This document shows, piece after piece, positions 33,668-46,400 of a DNA stretch of 64,000 nt. The stretch is taken from assembly GCA_947652605.1 (NCBI GenBank), contig OX393576.1:55590966-55654965 (forward strand), given 5' to 3'. Position numbers and translations under genes: made by a program. A model generated the notes under the pieces. It worked only from the letters and a program-made list of their open reading frames with translations. It was not told where the DNA came from and searched no databases. Position 1 is the stretch's first letter, and each line of letters starts with the position of its first letter. This DNA is from Elmis aenea (taxonomy: Eukaryota > Arthropoda > Insecta > Coleoptera > Elmidae).

Positions 33668-34708
33668 TTAAAAAAAATTAGCGATATTGTGTAGCACACC
33701 ACAAGAATAGATTATTTTTGCAGCTTTTATAGGATCGTAATTTAAAGTTCGATGTTTTAACAAGCATCGAAATCGACTTTTTAAACATCCATTTAAACGT
33801 TCTATTGTTAATCTTGCCCTTGTAAGATGTGTATTAAATCTGCCTTGAGGTGTATTTTCATTTACATCACCAGGATATTTTATTAAGAGCCAAGGTGTCA
33901 ATGGATATCCTTCATCCCCAATTAAATGATATTTTAAATTGTCATTAAAGTAAGTTCTTCGCAGATGTCTATTTATACTAGACATCATCCATATGGCAGA
34001 ATCATGGGTAGATCCTGGAAATCTTGCATTCATGTTAATAATATTCAAATTGGCATCACTTATAATTTGAACATTTATGCTGTAGAATCCTTTTCTGTTG
34101 TAATATGGTGCTGCAGGATATATCTCATGTTCCTTTGGTGGAGCTATTATTGCAATATGAGTACCATCGATAACTCCAATGGTATTTGGAAACTGATATC
34201 TTCTAGAAAAAGCCTGTGCTTTACTTTCCATGTCATTGTTGTTCATTGGAAATTTTATCCATGTATTTAATAATCTGTCATTAATAACATTCGATACAGC
34301 TGTTATACATCTGCTGACTGCAGGTTGGCTCATCACAACATTAACAGCACTTCCCACATCCAACTGATAACTTCCATGGCCAAAAAAATGCAGTGCACAC
34401 ATAACTTTCATATAATTTGGAATAGCGGTATTTCGCCTCTCTGATGGAAGATGTGGTACAACGTTTTCTATTATAAACTGTGTTGCTTCTTTACTAAATC
34501 TAAATAATTTTAAAAATCTAAAATCTGGCAGTTCGAAAGGATTACTTGCATCTCTAAGTTGTCGATTTGTCAACCTCAGCTCATTTCTACAAATTATTCA
34601 CTAGATTACTATCAATACATGTTTATAATTGAACTGTACTTACTGTCTTCGTTGTTCTTGTTGTTGTTCATTAACAAACAGAGCAATAAAACCAGGCACA
34701 GCAGCCAT
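33668..34708 (-). CDS. HARBI1-like DDE transposase, two exons, C-terminal frameshift
   Basis: Exon 1 is 34708-34644 (ATG, MAAVPGFIALFVNEQQQEQ) ending at a GTAAGT donor; a 57-bp intron ends TTTGTAG; exon 2 is 34586-33668. Together 327 residues. The DDE_4 nuclease motifs are present: GVIDGTHI (D162), GDEGYPL (D246) and TIERLNG (E284); a helix-turn-helix-like region (PAVSRCITAV) precedes them. Intron join keeps the frame exactly. The stop lies at a run of eight T just after HNIANFF. With seven T the frame would run about 45 codons further, to 33535. This may be a sequencing error or a real recent mutation. The protein would cut at the element ends, normally with a Myb-like partner. Confidence 0.9.
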
Positions 34709-35280
34709 TTTCACAACTTAAAACGTCAAGTTAAAATTAAAGCCTTCTAATTTGCTGCCTTTAAAATTAACCTGTTATTTGTTAAAATTAACGGATTCTG
34801 TTAAAATTTTAACTGACAAGCCTCTTACAGAATACAATTTATGTTAAAACTGACGTTAAATTTTAACATCCTGTTAAAATTTAACATTATATTTACAGAA
34901 TAGACCCCTATAACTGATAATTCTACTGGTTGGAAAACGGTTAAAAATTATCGATATTTTTTCAAATATTTCAACACCCTGTATCTTTAAAATGAAGCGC
35001 GTTTATGGACCAATGTTGATATGGAATATTCGCTTTGAAATAAGTTTTTGTATCGACTGTTAAAGTCCTGCTATAAAAAAAAAATGGACCACTCTGTATA
35101 ACAATATCATAAGTTTATTCAACGCAATGTATTTTACTTACAATAAGAAAGTAATAATTTATTTAAAATTTATTACTTCTTTAAAAAATGTATGTCACGT
35201 TATCGCTTTTTTCTAGTTTAGATAGAGAAATTGCTTCAATTCCCGTTTAAGGGGCGCGTCCCACCGGCTGAGAATCACTG

Positions 35281-36470
35281 GAGTTAAAAGACAAACTGTT
35301 TGAGTTCTATCTAAATGAGAAGAACGATATTATAAAAACATAGCAGCCTTGCTATCAATTAAAAACATATGTTCGACCAATATTTTTGCAGATATAATCT
35401 CTATCATTCAGTTAACAATGGCAAATTCTCTCGAAAAGTGCGCTTTATTAAAAACAGCGTTCAGTAATAAGATTTCTGGGTTTAGGGGTTATACAACTAT
35501 CCAAAATTTCTTACGGGTGTTCAAGCAATACGGTGGTATATAGTTGCATGGATCGTGCAAATTTTTACAAGAGGGATGATCGGTTTAAAAGACCGAACAA
35601 GTGATACTGATGAGCAACGTGCGAAAACGTACAGTGAAGGTTTAAAATCTAGCTCTAAAATCTTGTATTGATAAACTTCTTTGGAAAATAGGCAAGTTTA
35701 CAATCGAAAATATCGCTGGAAATTGCAGTGTAACAATTGACTAAGTTCATTTCATCATTTACAACAAACTGAACTGCTGTCAAATTTGCTTAATATGGGT
35801 CCTTAGCTTACGGACAGGCAAAAAAAAAAACTTCGCGTATGTAGGGAACTCAACCAAACTTGTTTGATTGAAGGAGATCAATAATTTCAGGACATAATAG
35901 TGACTTGTATTGACAAGATAAAGCATGAAGTGGAAGCATGCTGGCAATTCAGCCAGAATAAAATTCAAATTTTGGGACACCAAAGGCTCAATTTTGTGTG
36001 AATTTTTGGAAGAGTAGAGTTCTTTTTGTTTTGCCCCCTCAAGGAATCTTTACATAAATTTTAGTTTGGCGAGAAAAAAGCAGCGCAAACAAATGTGCAG
36101 AACTGACTTAAACTTCAAGACACTAAATAATTTAAGTTTACTTAAAAAATTAAATATTTCTGGATTTTTATACAAAAATGTGCAAAATTTTAACATTTTG
36201 AAACTTTTGAATATCTTAAGTCTTAAGTCATATTATGTTGAAAGAGAAATATTTCGTTTTGAAACTGTACTACTTGAAGACAAAATTTAATGTTTTATTT
36301 AAAGCAAGGTATTTCCTAATAAAAGATTTGTAAAAGGTCATGCAACATTATAAAAGTTTTTCTGTTAAGAAATTCCTTTTCCTTTACTTTATCTACATCT
36401 TTGAGATTCCTTCAAACGACTATACTGAAATAAGGCGTGCTAAATTATTTTATCAACCTTTTCATGGTTA
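35281..36470. other. No gene recognised; possible old transposon debris
   Basis: AT-rich. Short stretches at 35420-36000 look once-coding (for example LEKCALLKTAFSNKISGF) but are full of stops, and no family could be assigned. Confidence 0.3.
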
Positions 36471-36472
36471 TA

Positions 36473-37100
36473 CAGGGTGTGTATAAATTGGCGGAAGCGC
36501 TACATGTGACGATGTTCTTCGTAAAATTTTAAGTCGAAAATCTTAATACAAAAATGTTGTACCATGTCTCCTATGGCCTCAGGAACCATTTAAGGAAAAA
36601 AAAATTGGCAACATTGCATATATTGATTTGCGTTTGGACATTTTTTTAATCAGCAATTTTTACTTAGGTATTTACAATTTTTGCTCGAACTGAAAGCCTT
36701 CAGTTCGTAAACATAGCTGCAAACTTTTGGGTATCGTAAAACACAAACTAGAAATAATTACGAGAAAAACAGAGATGACAGCTAATGACAATGTTGCCAT
36801 ATGTATTATTTTCATTCAAATCAGTGATTTACATGTTTTCAACACCAATTTTTGAAAGGAAGAACACAATATCTAGGAAAAAATACTATTCGAAATTCAT
36901 TTTTATTCCAAATTGCAGCTTTTTCATTTGCAAGTATTAAATAATAACGCTTATTAAAGATCTAAATGTCAAAACTTTGAGGACCTCTTGCAGACACAGC
37001 AAGCATGGTACAACATTTTCGTATTAAGATTTTCGACTTAGAATAATTTTACGAAGAACATCGCCACGTGTAGCGCTTCCACCAATTTTTACACACCCTG
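36473..37100. mobile_element. 628-bp MITE with about 97-bp inverted repeats
   Basis: TA (36471-36472) CAGGGTGTGTATAAATTGG...CCAATTTTTACACACCCTG TA (37101-37102). The arms match through GGAAGCGCTACA, GATGTTCTTCGTAAAAT and AATGTTGTACCATG with few changes. No gene inside. Tc1/mariner-type by its TA target and CAGGGTG end. Confidence 0.88.
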
Positions 37101-37448
37101 TATTTGTGGTAAACAATGAAAAACAAGCAATGCAGCTATTTATACAAATTACAAGGCAGAAAACATACCTTTTTAAATTAGTTTTATTTATACAACTAAT
37201 AATTTTTGTAGAAGTAATAATCATTAACTCGTTTTAAGACAAATCATTTATATGTATAAATAAGCTTTAATATTAAAAGTTACTTCTATTTTCCTTGAAC
37301 TGTTTTCTGTCTAAATGCAAAACAGTTTCCATTATTTTGCACAGACATTTTTTATTACTTTAAAAATTCATAGTTTACAGACTTATGTTGATTTAGTCCG
37401 ATATGTTTTACAGAAGTGATGTTTGATAATGGGCAATTATATAATGTA
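37101..37448. other. No recognised feature
   Basis: AT-rich sequence between the MITE and the LINE fragment; nothing recognised. Confidence 0.4.
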
Positions 37449-37805
37449 AGTAATGTAAATAATGTACTTCTTCTTCTTCTTAATCGGTTTCTCTTGTACA
37501 TACCTTTCCGTGTCGAGGTATGCTTTTCTATTTCTGTCTTATGTTAGTTTCTCCACGCCTGCCTATCGTTAGCTAATTGTGGCACATCTCTCCAGCTAAC
37601 TCCTTTTCCTTCTAGTCTCTGCCTCACTTCTTTTTCCCATTTTATTCTCGGGCTTCCTCTATTTCTTTTTCCCTCTATCTGCATTTTCTATTCTATTTTC
37701 GCGTATCTACTTTCTGTTATGTGCAGTAAGTGTCCAAGCCATCTTAATTAATTCGTCTCCATCTTTTTCTTAATATCTGTTACTCCTAGGTTATTTCGAA
37801 TTTTT
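37449..37805 (-). pseudogene. RTE-like LINE 3' fragment
   Basis: On the minus strand: YAKIE, then KMQIEGKRNRGSPRIKWEKE, VRQRLEGKGVSWRDVPQLAN and DRQAWRN, the C-terminal tail of an RTE-type reverse transcriptase. It is comparable to the KRGRPKKRWLEAVEDDL region of the LINE at 13052 but from a different family. A (GAA)n tail at 37449-37463 marks its 3' end. Broken by stops; 5' part lost. Confidence 0.8.
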
Positions 37806-37821
37806 TCGTTACCTTTAATTT

Positions 37822-38220
37822 TCGACCGGCTGTGCATTTTTCGGTGATTGGTTTTTAACTACCCTAGCGCGACCCTCCCAAGATTTTAGGTTCCCTGTTG
37901 CTAAGGGTTAATTTTTTATTGTAGTTGAATCTTTGTGGTTCTTCCCTATAAACACATATTTGTGCGAGTAGTGTGTTTTACTTAGGATGTACAACTTTAT
38001 CAATAAATCGTTTGTTGATTGACGAAAGACAAATGCTGGTTGTAGGACGCAAGTTATGATGGTAATATGTTTTACTAAAGTTGAAATCCTCATAACTTGG
38101 CTCTTTTGAAGTGTTACATGTTTTAGTAACTGATGCATCAGCATTTGTTGCAATGTTATGCTTTTAAAAGTAAATGAAATAACTTTGAAGTAAAATAAAA
38201 TAATTGATGTCACAACATAC
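37822..38220 (-). repeat. Dispersed 400-bp repeat, minus-strand copy
   Basis: Inverse partner of 20321-20720; see there for landmarks. The match begins just beside the RTE fragment (37805), so the two may belong to one composite insertion. Confidence 0.75.
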
Positions 38221-39335
38221 ATTGTTTTTTTTTCCCGAGACTCTTACCTTTTTTTAAATTTCTTTGAACAGATGCAAAAACAAGCTATAGTTTGGATACA
38301 ATTTGTTTCTTTAAATCAACACGTCCATCTTGTCTCAAGTTAAAGTGTTGTTATGAAATAAGAACACTTATAATCTAATAAGAAACATTGAAAAGAAAAC
38401 AACGGTTTGAATGATCGTAAAAGCTTTATTTGCACAACAAAAAAAAAACACAATAAAACGCTCCAGTACATGCCGCTCTTATACTCTTTGAGGTTTACCC
38501 GATGACAAAAGATTCAGTTACATTACAAAATCTTCCGTGAAGTCTTGGTTCATGACATAAAATTCTTGTGCAAACGAATCGCATATGTCACTTCTCGTCG
38601 TGTGTTTACTGTTATGCAGTTTTATTTTATAAACGTCATATTTTACAAACTTGATAGTGACAAACCTGCTCGCTAATATTTTTAATCATTTGTACCGTTA
38701 ACATTTCTCAAGTATACAGTGTGTCCAGAATTCGAGGCTCACTATGGGTAACTTTTAAACCGTTATAGATACAAGGTCAGTCAAATGGGACAAAAGTTAC
38801 CTACTTCGTAGAGCAATGGTTTTGTTTTTGAAAAAAAAATCAAGGCTAATTTGATATTGATGAAAAACCAAAAATGTGTCATTTCTCTTTATGAATTTAA
38901 CTCAGTTGCTTGAGATAAAGCAAAAAAAGTTTTTAACAAATGTGGTAGATATTTTTGATCGCTATAAAATGACGGCAAACAATTTTTTTAATATTGCATA
39001 GTTTACGAGATACAGCATAACTTGCATTTTTTTAAATGCAAATTGTAGTTGATTTTAGTATCATTCGACAATCTCAATGATGTGTCACATGATACATTTA
39101 TTTTGAAATTTGACGGCTCTAATACTAAAAAACTATTTTGATGAAAAAAATTAAGCTAGCCATGAATTAATAACGTCGGGTTTCAACTATTAGCTGATAA
39201 GAAACAAGTAAACGCCTAAACAAAGCAAAAAATCCAATATTGGTACCTAATACTATTCTGTAATTTTTGATAGCAAAACCAAAGATAATAAATCAATTAC
39301 GTAGGCTGTGAAACAAATGTTTGTTAGATTCAATT
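38221..39335. other. No gene; one CAGTGTGTCC MITE end at 38718
   Basis: From 38718, CAGTGTGTCCAGAATTCGAG resembles the left end of a MITE of the CAGGGTG group (compare 63975). The right end was not found. The remainder is AT-rich without signals. Confidence 0.45.
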
Positions 39336-39339
39336 CATG

Positions 39340-39744
39340 TATTGTCATTGGAAATACTACGATAATAATTTTAAACATGTTAGTTCTTTTTATTTTCTGT
39401 ACAATTGTTTTGTGAGAAGCAAATTGGAATATGCCTCTGTCATATGGAATCCTTTTAATGAAATCTATATAAAGCAAATAGAAGCCGTTCAAAAACGGTT
39501 CGTACGTAATATAATTTTTAAACAGACTGGTCTTTATCCATATTTAACAACTTATAAAACTATGTTGAGTGAATTGCAGCTTATATCCCTTGAGCGAAGA
39601 CGGTGTTTGCTGGATCACGTGTATATTTTCAAAATCGTTAATCACAAAGTCTATGTCACTATAGATCTATTAAATAAAATTTCCTTTTTAGTGCCTCGAT
39701 CAAACAGCCGTTATTTGAACCAACCTCGTACTAATTTGCTTTAG
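39340..39744 (+). pseudogene. LINE reverse transcriptase C-terminal fragment
   Basis: Open for about 135 codons and reads FVRSKLEYASVIWNPF, IEAVQKRFVRNIIF, YPYLTTYKTMLSELQLISLE, RRRCLLDHVYIFKIVNHKV, then LLNKISFLVPRSNSR. These are the post-thumb blocks of I/Jockey/CR1-type non-LTR elements of insects. No catalytic residues remain. It ends normally at a stop followed by an AT-rich 3' region with AATAAA at 39938. Confidence 0.82.
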
Positions 39745-40475
39745 GTGTCACTTTTGTACAGAATGTGTAAAGTGGCAATATTTTTTCAGACGTTGATATT
39801 TTTTATAATTGTAGTGTTTCAACTTTCAAAAACAAAGTTTTACTGATTTTACGTGCACCGGTCCAATATGATTTATTTTTGTATTAATTAATGCACATAT
39901 ATTTATTTATAATATTTTTTTATGTTTTGGCTGATTAATAAAAGCATAGGTATATTATGTATATGTATATGTCTGAGGATAGATTTGTATGATAAAATTA
40001 ATTAATTGATTTTCCTTAATGCACACATTTATAATATAATGTTACATATATTATTACGTATGAGATATTATGTATGTGAAGGAAGTAGTTTGGGGACAAA
40101 CTGTGTTTTAAGCTACGCCTTTTGGGGACTCTGCGGTAGTTTCAGCCAGTCCCCAAAGCGAGCTGTCAAAATTTTATGCCAAAGCAGCATTATAGGTACA
40201 CCGCAGTAGCGACAGCGTCTATTTTATGTACTAACTTACTGAATACGAAACAACAATAGATGTCTGGCAAATGTCCCTTTGTAAAACAGTTGTTTAGCGG
40301 GTTACCTACACTTTCTTACTTTTATTTTCACAAAATTGATTTAGATGTTAGTTTCTTATTTAGCAAGCGCAACTAAAGGTTCCTAAAAGGAGTACTAGGT
40401 CTCTCTGGACGCCGTTTGAGGACATGAATGTAATTTTATAGTTTTCTTGATATGAATTTATTTTTGTTTTACAAA
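39745..40475. other. Left flank of the satellite with decayed, inverted motif copies
   Basis: No gene. The stretch GCTACGCCTTTTGGGGAC (40113) and GGACGCCGTTTGAGGAC (40408) are inverse relatives of the CTCAAA-GCGT motif that occurs three times per satellite monomer. TTGGGGAC/GTCCCCAA pairs at about 40090-40160 can form hairpins. Confidence 0.5.
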
Positions 40476-43400
40476 GTCTCCAAAATGCGTTAGGTACTCA
40501 AACGGCGTTCATAAACAAGATAAAGGTCCTCAAAAGGCGTCGTTAAACGCAAGAAAATAAAGCAATTGCGACTGATATGTATACATTTTTCATTTAATTA
40601 TATTACTCAGGTAAACAGTGATAAAAAAAACTATGTGTGCATAAAATTCCGTTAAATCTTGTGTGTGTTACAAAAGTTATAAAAATAATTGCCTAGACAA
40701 TTTTGTAACGATACACAAACAAATAAAACTAAATAAAAATATTTATCAGATTTAGACGTATCGCGAGAGTCTCCAAAATGCGTTAGGTACTCAAACGGCG
40801 TTCATAAACAAGATAAAGGTCCTCAAAAGACGTCGTTAAACGCAAGAAAATAAGCAAATTGCGACTGATATGTATACATTTTTCATTTAATTATATTACT
40901 CAGGTAAACAGTGATAAAAAAAACTATGTGTGCATAAAATTCCGTTAAATCTTGTGTGTGTTACAAAAGTTATAAAAATAATTGCCTAGACAATTTTGTA
41001 ACGATACACAAACAAATAAAACTAAATAAAAATATTTATCAGATTTAGACGTATCGCGAGAGTCTCCAAAATGCGTTAGGTACTCAAACGGCGTTCATAA
41101 ACAAGATAAAGGTCCTCAAAAGACGTCGTTAAACGCAAGAAAATAAAGCAATTGCGACTGATATGTATACATTTTTCATTTAATTATATTACTCAGGTAA
41201 ACAGTGATAAAAAGAACTATGTGTGCATAAAATTCCGTTAAATCTTGTGTGTGTTACAAAAGTTTTAAAAAGAATTGCCTGGACAATTTTGTAACGATAC
41301 ACAAACAAATAAAACTAAATAAAAATATTTATCAGATTTAGACGTATCGCGAGAGTCTCCAAAATGCGTTAGGTACTCAAACGGCGTTCATAAACAAGAT
41401 AAAGGTCCTCAAAAGGCGTCGTTAAACGCAAGAAAATAAAGCAATTGCGACTGATATGTATACATTTTTCATTTAATTATATTACTCAGGTAAACAGTGA
41501 TAAAAAGAACTATGTGTGCATAAAATTCCGTTAAATCTTGTGTGTGTTACAAAAGTTATAAAAATAATTGCCTAGACTATTTTGTAACGATACACAAACA
41601 GATAAAACTAAATAAAAATATTTATCAGATTTAGGCGTATCGCGAGAGTCTCCAAAATGCGTTAGGTACTCAAACGGCGTTCATAAACAAGATAAAGGTC
41701 CTCAAAAGGCGTCGTTAAACGCAAGAAAATAAAGCAATTGCGACTGATATGTATACATTTTTCATTTAATTATATTACTCAGGTAAACAGTGATAAAAAG
41801 AACTATGTGTGCATAAAATTCCGTTAAATCTTGTGTGTGTTACAAAAGTTATAAAAATAATTGCCTAGACCATTTTGTAACGATACACAAACAAATAAAA
41901 CTAAATAAAAATATTTATCAGATTTAGGCGTATCGCGAGAGTCTCCAAAATGCGTTAGGTACTCAAACGACGTTCATAAACAAGATAAAGGTCCTCAAAA
42001 GGCGTCGTTAAACGCAAGAAAATAAAGCAATTTCGACTGATATGTACAAATTTTTCATTTAATTATATTACTCAGGTAAACAGTGATAAAAAGAACTATG
42101 TGTGCATAAAATTCCGTTAAATCTTGTGTGTGTTACAAAAGTTATAAAAATAATTGCCTAGACAATTTTGTAACGATACACAAACAAATAAAACTAAATA
42201 AAAATATTTATCAGATTTAGGCGTATCGCGAGAGTCTCCAAAATGCGTTAGGTACTCAAACGGCGTTCATAAACCAGATAAAGGTCCTCAAAAGGCGTCG
42301 TTAAACGCAAGAAAATAAAGCAATTGCGACTGATATGTATACATTTTTCATTTAATTATATTACTCAGGTAAACAGTGATAAAAAGAACTATGTGTGCAT
42401 AAAATTCCGTTAAATCTTGTGTGTGTTACAAAAGTTTTAAAAAGAATTGCCTGGACAATTTTGTAACGATACACAAACAAATAAAACTAAATAAAAATAT
42501 TTATCAGATTTAGGCGTATCGCGAGAGTCTCCAAAATGCGTTAGGTACTCAAACGGCGTTCATAAACAAGATAAAGGTCCTCAAAAGGCGTCGTTAAACG
42601 CAAGAAAATAAAGCAATTGCGACTGATATGTATACATTTTTCATTTAATTATATTACTCAGGTAAACAGTGATAAAAAGAACTATGTGTGCATAAAATTC
42701 CGTTAAATCTTGTGTGTGTTACAAAAGTTATAAAAATAATTGCCTAGACCATTTTGTAACGATACACAAACAAATAAAACTAAATAAAAATATTTATCAG
42801 ATTTAGGCGTATCGCGAGAGTCTCCAAAATGCGTTAGGTACTCAAACGGCGTTCATAAACAAGATAAAGGTCCTCAAAAGGCGTCGTTAAACGCAAGAAA
42901 ATAAAGCAATTGCGACTGATATGTATACATTTTTCATTTAATTATATTACTCAGGTAAACAGTGATAAAAAGAACTATGTGTGCATAAAATTCCGTTAAA
43001 TCTTGTGTGTGTTACAAAAGTTATAAAAATAATTGCCTAGACCATTTTGTAACGATACACAAACAAATAAAACTAAATAAAAATATTTATCAGATTTAGG
43101 CGTATCGCGAGAGTCTCCAAAATGCGTTAGGTACTCAAACGGCGTTCATAAACAAGATAAAAGTCCTCAAAAGGCGTCGTTAAACGCATAAAATTCCGTT
43201 AAATCTTGTGTGTGTTACAAAAGTTTTAAAAAGAATTGCCTAGACAATTTTGTAACGATACACAAACAAATAAAAATATTTATCAGATTTAGGCGTATCG
43301 CGAGAGTCTCCAAAATGCGTTAGGTACTCAAACGGCGTTCATAAACAAGATAAAGGTCCTCAAAAGGCGTCGTTAAACGCAAGAAAATAAAGCAATTGCG

Positions 43401-46400
43401 ACTGATATGTATACATTTTTCATTTAATTATATTACTCAGGTAAACAGTGATAAAAAGAACTATGTGTGCATAAAATTCCGTTAAATCTTGTGTGTGTTA
43501 CAAAGGTTTTAAAAAGAATTGCCTAGACAATTTTGTAACGATACACAAACAAATAAAAATATTTATCAGATTTAGGCGTATCGCGAGAGTCTCCAAAATG
43601 CGTTAGGTACTCAAACGGCGTTCATAAACAAGATAAAGGTCCTCAAAAGGCGTCGTTAAACGCAAGAAAATAAAGCAATTGCGACTGATATGTATAAATT
43701 TTTCATTTAATTATATTACTCAGGTAAACAGTGATAAAAAGAACTATGTGTGCATAAAATTCCGTTAAATCTTGTGTGTGTTACAAAAGTTGTAAAAATA
43801 ATTGCTTAGACAATTTTGTAACGATACACAAACAAATAAAACTAAATAAAAATATTTATCAGATTTAGGCGTATCGCGAGAGTCTCCAAAATGCGTTAGG
43901 TACTTAAACGGCGTTCATAAACAAGATAAAGGTCCTGAAAAGGCGTCGTTAAACGCAAGAAAATAAAGCAATTGCGACTGATATGTATACATTTTTCATT
44001 TAATTATATTACTCAGGTAAACAGTGATAAAAAGAACTATGTGTGCATAAAATTCCGTTAAATCTTGTGTGTGTTACAAAAGTTGTAAAAATAATTGCTT
44101 AGACAATTTTGTAACGATACACAAACAAATAAAACTAAATAAAAATATTTATCAGATTTAGGCGTATCGCGAGAGTCTCCAAAATGCGTTAGGTACTTAA
44201 ACGGCGTTCATAAACAAGATAAAGGTCCTCAAAAGGCGTCGTTAAACGCAAGAAAATAAAGCAATTGCGACTGATATGTATACATTTTTCATTTAATTAT
44301 ATTACTCAGGTAAACAGTGATAAAAAGAACTATGTGTGCATAAAATTCCGTTAAATCTTGTGTGTGTTACAAAAGTTGTAAAAATAATTGCTTAGACAAT
44401 TTTGTAACGATACACAAACAAATAAAACTAAATAAAAATATTTATCAGATTTAGGCGTATCGCGAGAGTCTCCAAAATGCGTTAGGTACTCAAACGGCGT
44501 TCATAAACAAGATAAAGGTCCTCAAAAGGCGTCGTTAAACGCAAGAAAATAAAGCAATTGCGACTGATATGTATACATTTTTCATTTAATTATATTACTG
44601 AGGTAAACAGTGATAAAAAGAACTATGTGTGCATAAAATTCCGTTAAATCTTGTGTGTGTTACAAAAGTTATAAAAATAATTGCCTAGACCATTTTGTAA
44701 CGATACACAAACAAATAAAACTAAATAAAAATATTTATCAGATTTAGGCGTATCGCGAGAGTCTCCAAAATGCGTTAGGTACTCAAACGGCGTTCATAAA
44801 CAAGATAAAAGTCCTCAAAAGGCGTCGTTAAACGCAAGAAAATAAAGCAATTGCGACTGATATGTATAAATTTTTCATTTAATTATATTACTCAGGTAAA
44901 CAGTGATAAAAAGAACTATGTGTGCATAAAATTCCGTTAAATCTTGTGTGTGTTACAAAAGTTGTAAAAATAATTGCTTAGACAATTTTGTAACGATACA
45001 CAAACAAATAAAACTAAATAAAAATATTTATCAGATTTAGGCGTATCGCGAGAGTCTCCAAAATGCGTTAGGTACTCAAACGGCGTTCATAAACAAGATA
45101 AAGGTCCTCAAAAGACGTCGTTAAACGCAAGAAAATAAAGCAATTGCGACTGATATGTATACATTTTTCATTTAATTATATTACTCAGGTAAACAGTGAT
45201 AAAAAGAACTATGTGTGCATAAAATTCCGTTAAATCTTGTGTGTGTTACAAAGGTTTTAAAAAGAATTGCCTAGACAATTTTGTAACGATACACAAACAA
45301 ATAAAACTAAATAAAAATATTTATCAGATTTAGGCGTATCGCGAGAGTCTCCAAAATGCGTTAGGTACTCAAACGGCGTTCATAAACAAGATAAAGGTCC
45401 TCAAAAGGCGTCGTTAAACGCAAGAAAATAAAGCAATTGCGACTGATATGTATACATTTTTCATTTAATTATATTACTCAGGTAAACAGTGATAAAAAGA
45501 ACTATGTGTGCATAAAATTCCGTTAAATCTTGTGTGTGTTACAAAAGTTGTAAAAATAATTGCTTAGACAATTTTGTAACGATACACAAACAAATAAAAC
45601 TAAATAAAAATATTTATCAGATTTAGGCGTATCGCGAGAGTCTCCAAAATGCGTTAGGTACTTAAACGGCGTTCATAAACAAGATAAAGGTCCTGAAAAG
45701 GCGTCGTTAAACGCAAGAAAATAAAGCAATTGCGACTGATATGTATACATTTTTCATTTAATTATATTACTGAGGTAAACAGTGATAAAAAGAACTATGT
45801 GTGCATAAAATTCCGTTAAATCTTGTGTGTGTTACAAAAGTTATAAAAATAATTGCCTAGACCATTTTGTAACGATACACAAACAAATAAAACTAAATAA
45901 AAATATTTATCAGATTTAGGCGTATCGCGAGAGTCTCCAAAATGCGTTAGGTACTCAAACGGCGTTCATAAACAAGATAAAAGTCCTCAAAAGGCGTCGT
46001 TAAACGCAAGAAAATAAAGCAATTGCGACTGATATGTATACATTTTTCATTTAATTATATTACTCAGGTAAACAGTGATAAAAAGAACTATGTGTGCATA
46101 AAATTCCGTTAAATCTTGTGTGTGTTACAAAGGTTTTAAAAAGAATTGCCTAGACAATTTTGTAACGATACACAAACAAATAAAACTAAATAAAAATATT
46201 TATCAGATTTAGGCGTATCGCGAGAGTCTCCAAAATGCGTTAGGTACTCAAACGGCGTTCATAAACAAGATAAAGGTCCTCAAAAGGCGTCGTTAAACGC
46301 AAGAAAATAAAGCAATTGCGACTGATATGTATACATTTTTCATTTAATTATATTACTCAGGTAAACAGTGATAAAAAGAACTATGTGTGCATAAAATTCC

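Larger units (their letters stand above)
32469..34908 (-). mobile_element. PIF/Harbinger transposon
   Basis: Ends GGGGTCTATTCTGTAAATAT and its exact inverse; the perfect part is 32 bp and a weaker match continues to about 50. TAT flanks both sides (32466-32468 and 34909-34911), a 3-bp duplication as in Harbinger. CTGTTAAAAT is repeated many times inside both ends (left near 32508, 32531, 32586 and 32613; right near 34790 and 34871). It encodes a HARBI1-like transposase; the companion Myb/SANT gene usual for the family was not found, and a 97-bp hairpin occupies part of that space. Confidence 0.93.
31018..35096. mobile_element. CAGGGTGG TIR element carrying a Crypton-like exon
   Basis: TA (31016-31017) CAGGGTGGTCCATTTTTT at the left and the diverged inverse ending GGACCACTCTG then TA (35097-35098) at the right. 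The inverted repeats extend about 150 bp, sharing AGGACTTTAACAGTCGATAC and CGCTTCATTTTAAAGATACA. The Harbinger element is inserted in it; without that it is about 1.6 kb. It holds a CCAAT-rich region followed by the first exon of a gene, which looks like gene capture by a Tc1/mariner-type element. Confidence 0.75.
30195..35280 (+). mobile_element. Old hAT (ZBED/Buster-like) element, host of a three-level nest
   Basis: The left end (CGTGCTTCTCAAC, followed by a C-rich run) and the right end (GGCTGAGAATCACTG, preceded by GGGGCGCGTCCC) are a diverged inverted pair of the CAGTGRTTCTCAACC type. Inside the left part lies a hAT C-terminal coding fragment. A TIR element (31018-35096) is inserted in its 3' part. 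Target duplications are unclear (AGTAAAGA versus AGTTAAAAGA). Confidence 0.6.

Noticed and set aside
35349..36060. Possible mariner transposase relic
   Set aside because: Stretches look once-coding, but no catalytic or HTH motif could be matched with confidence.
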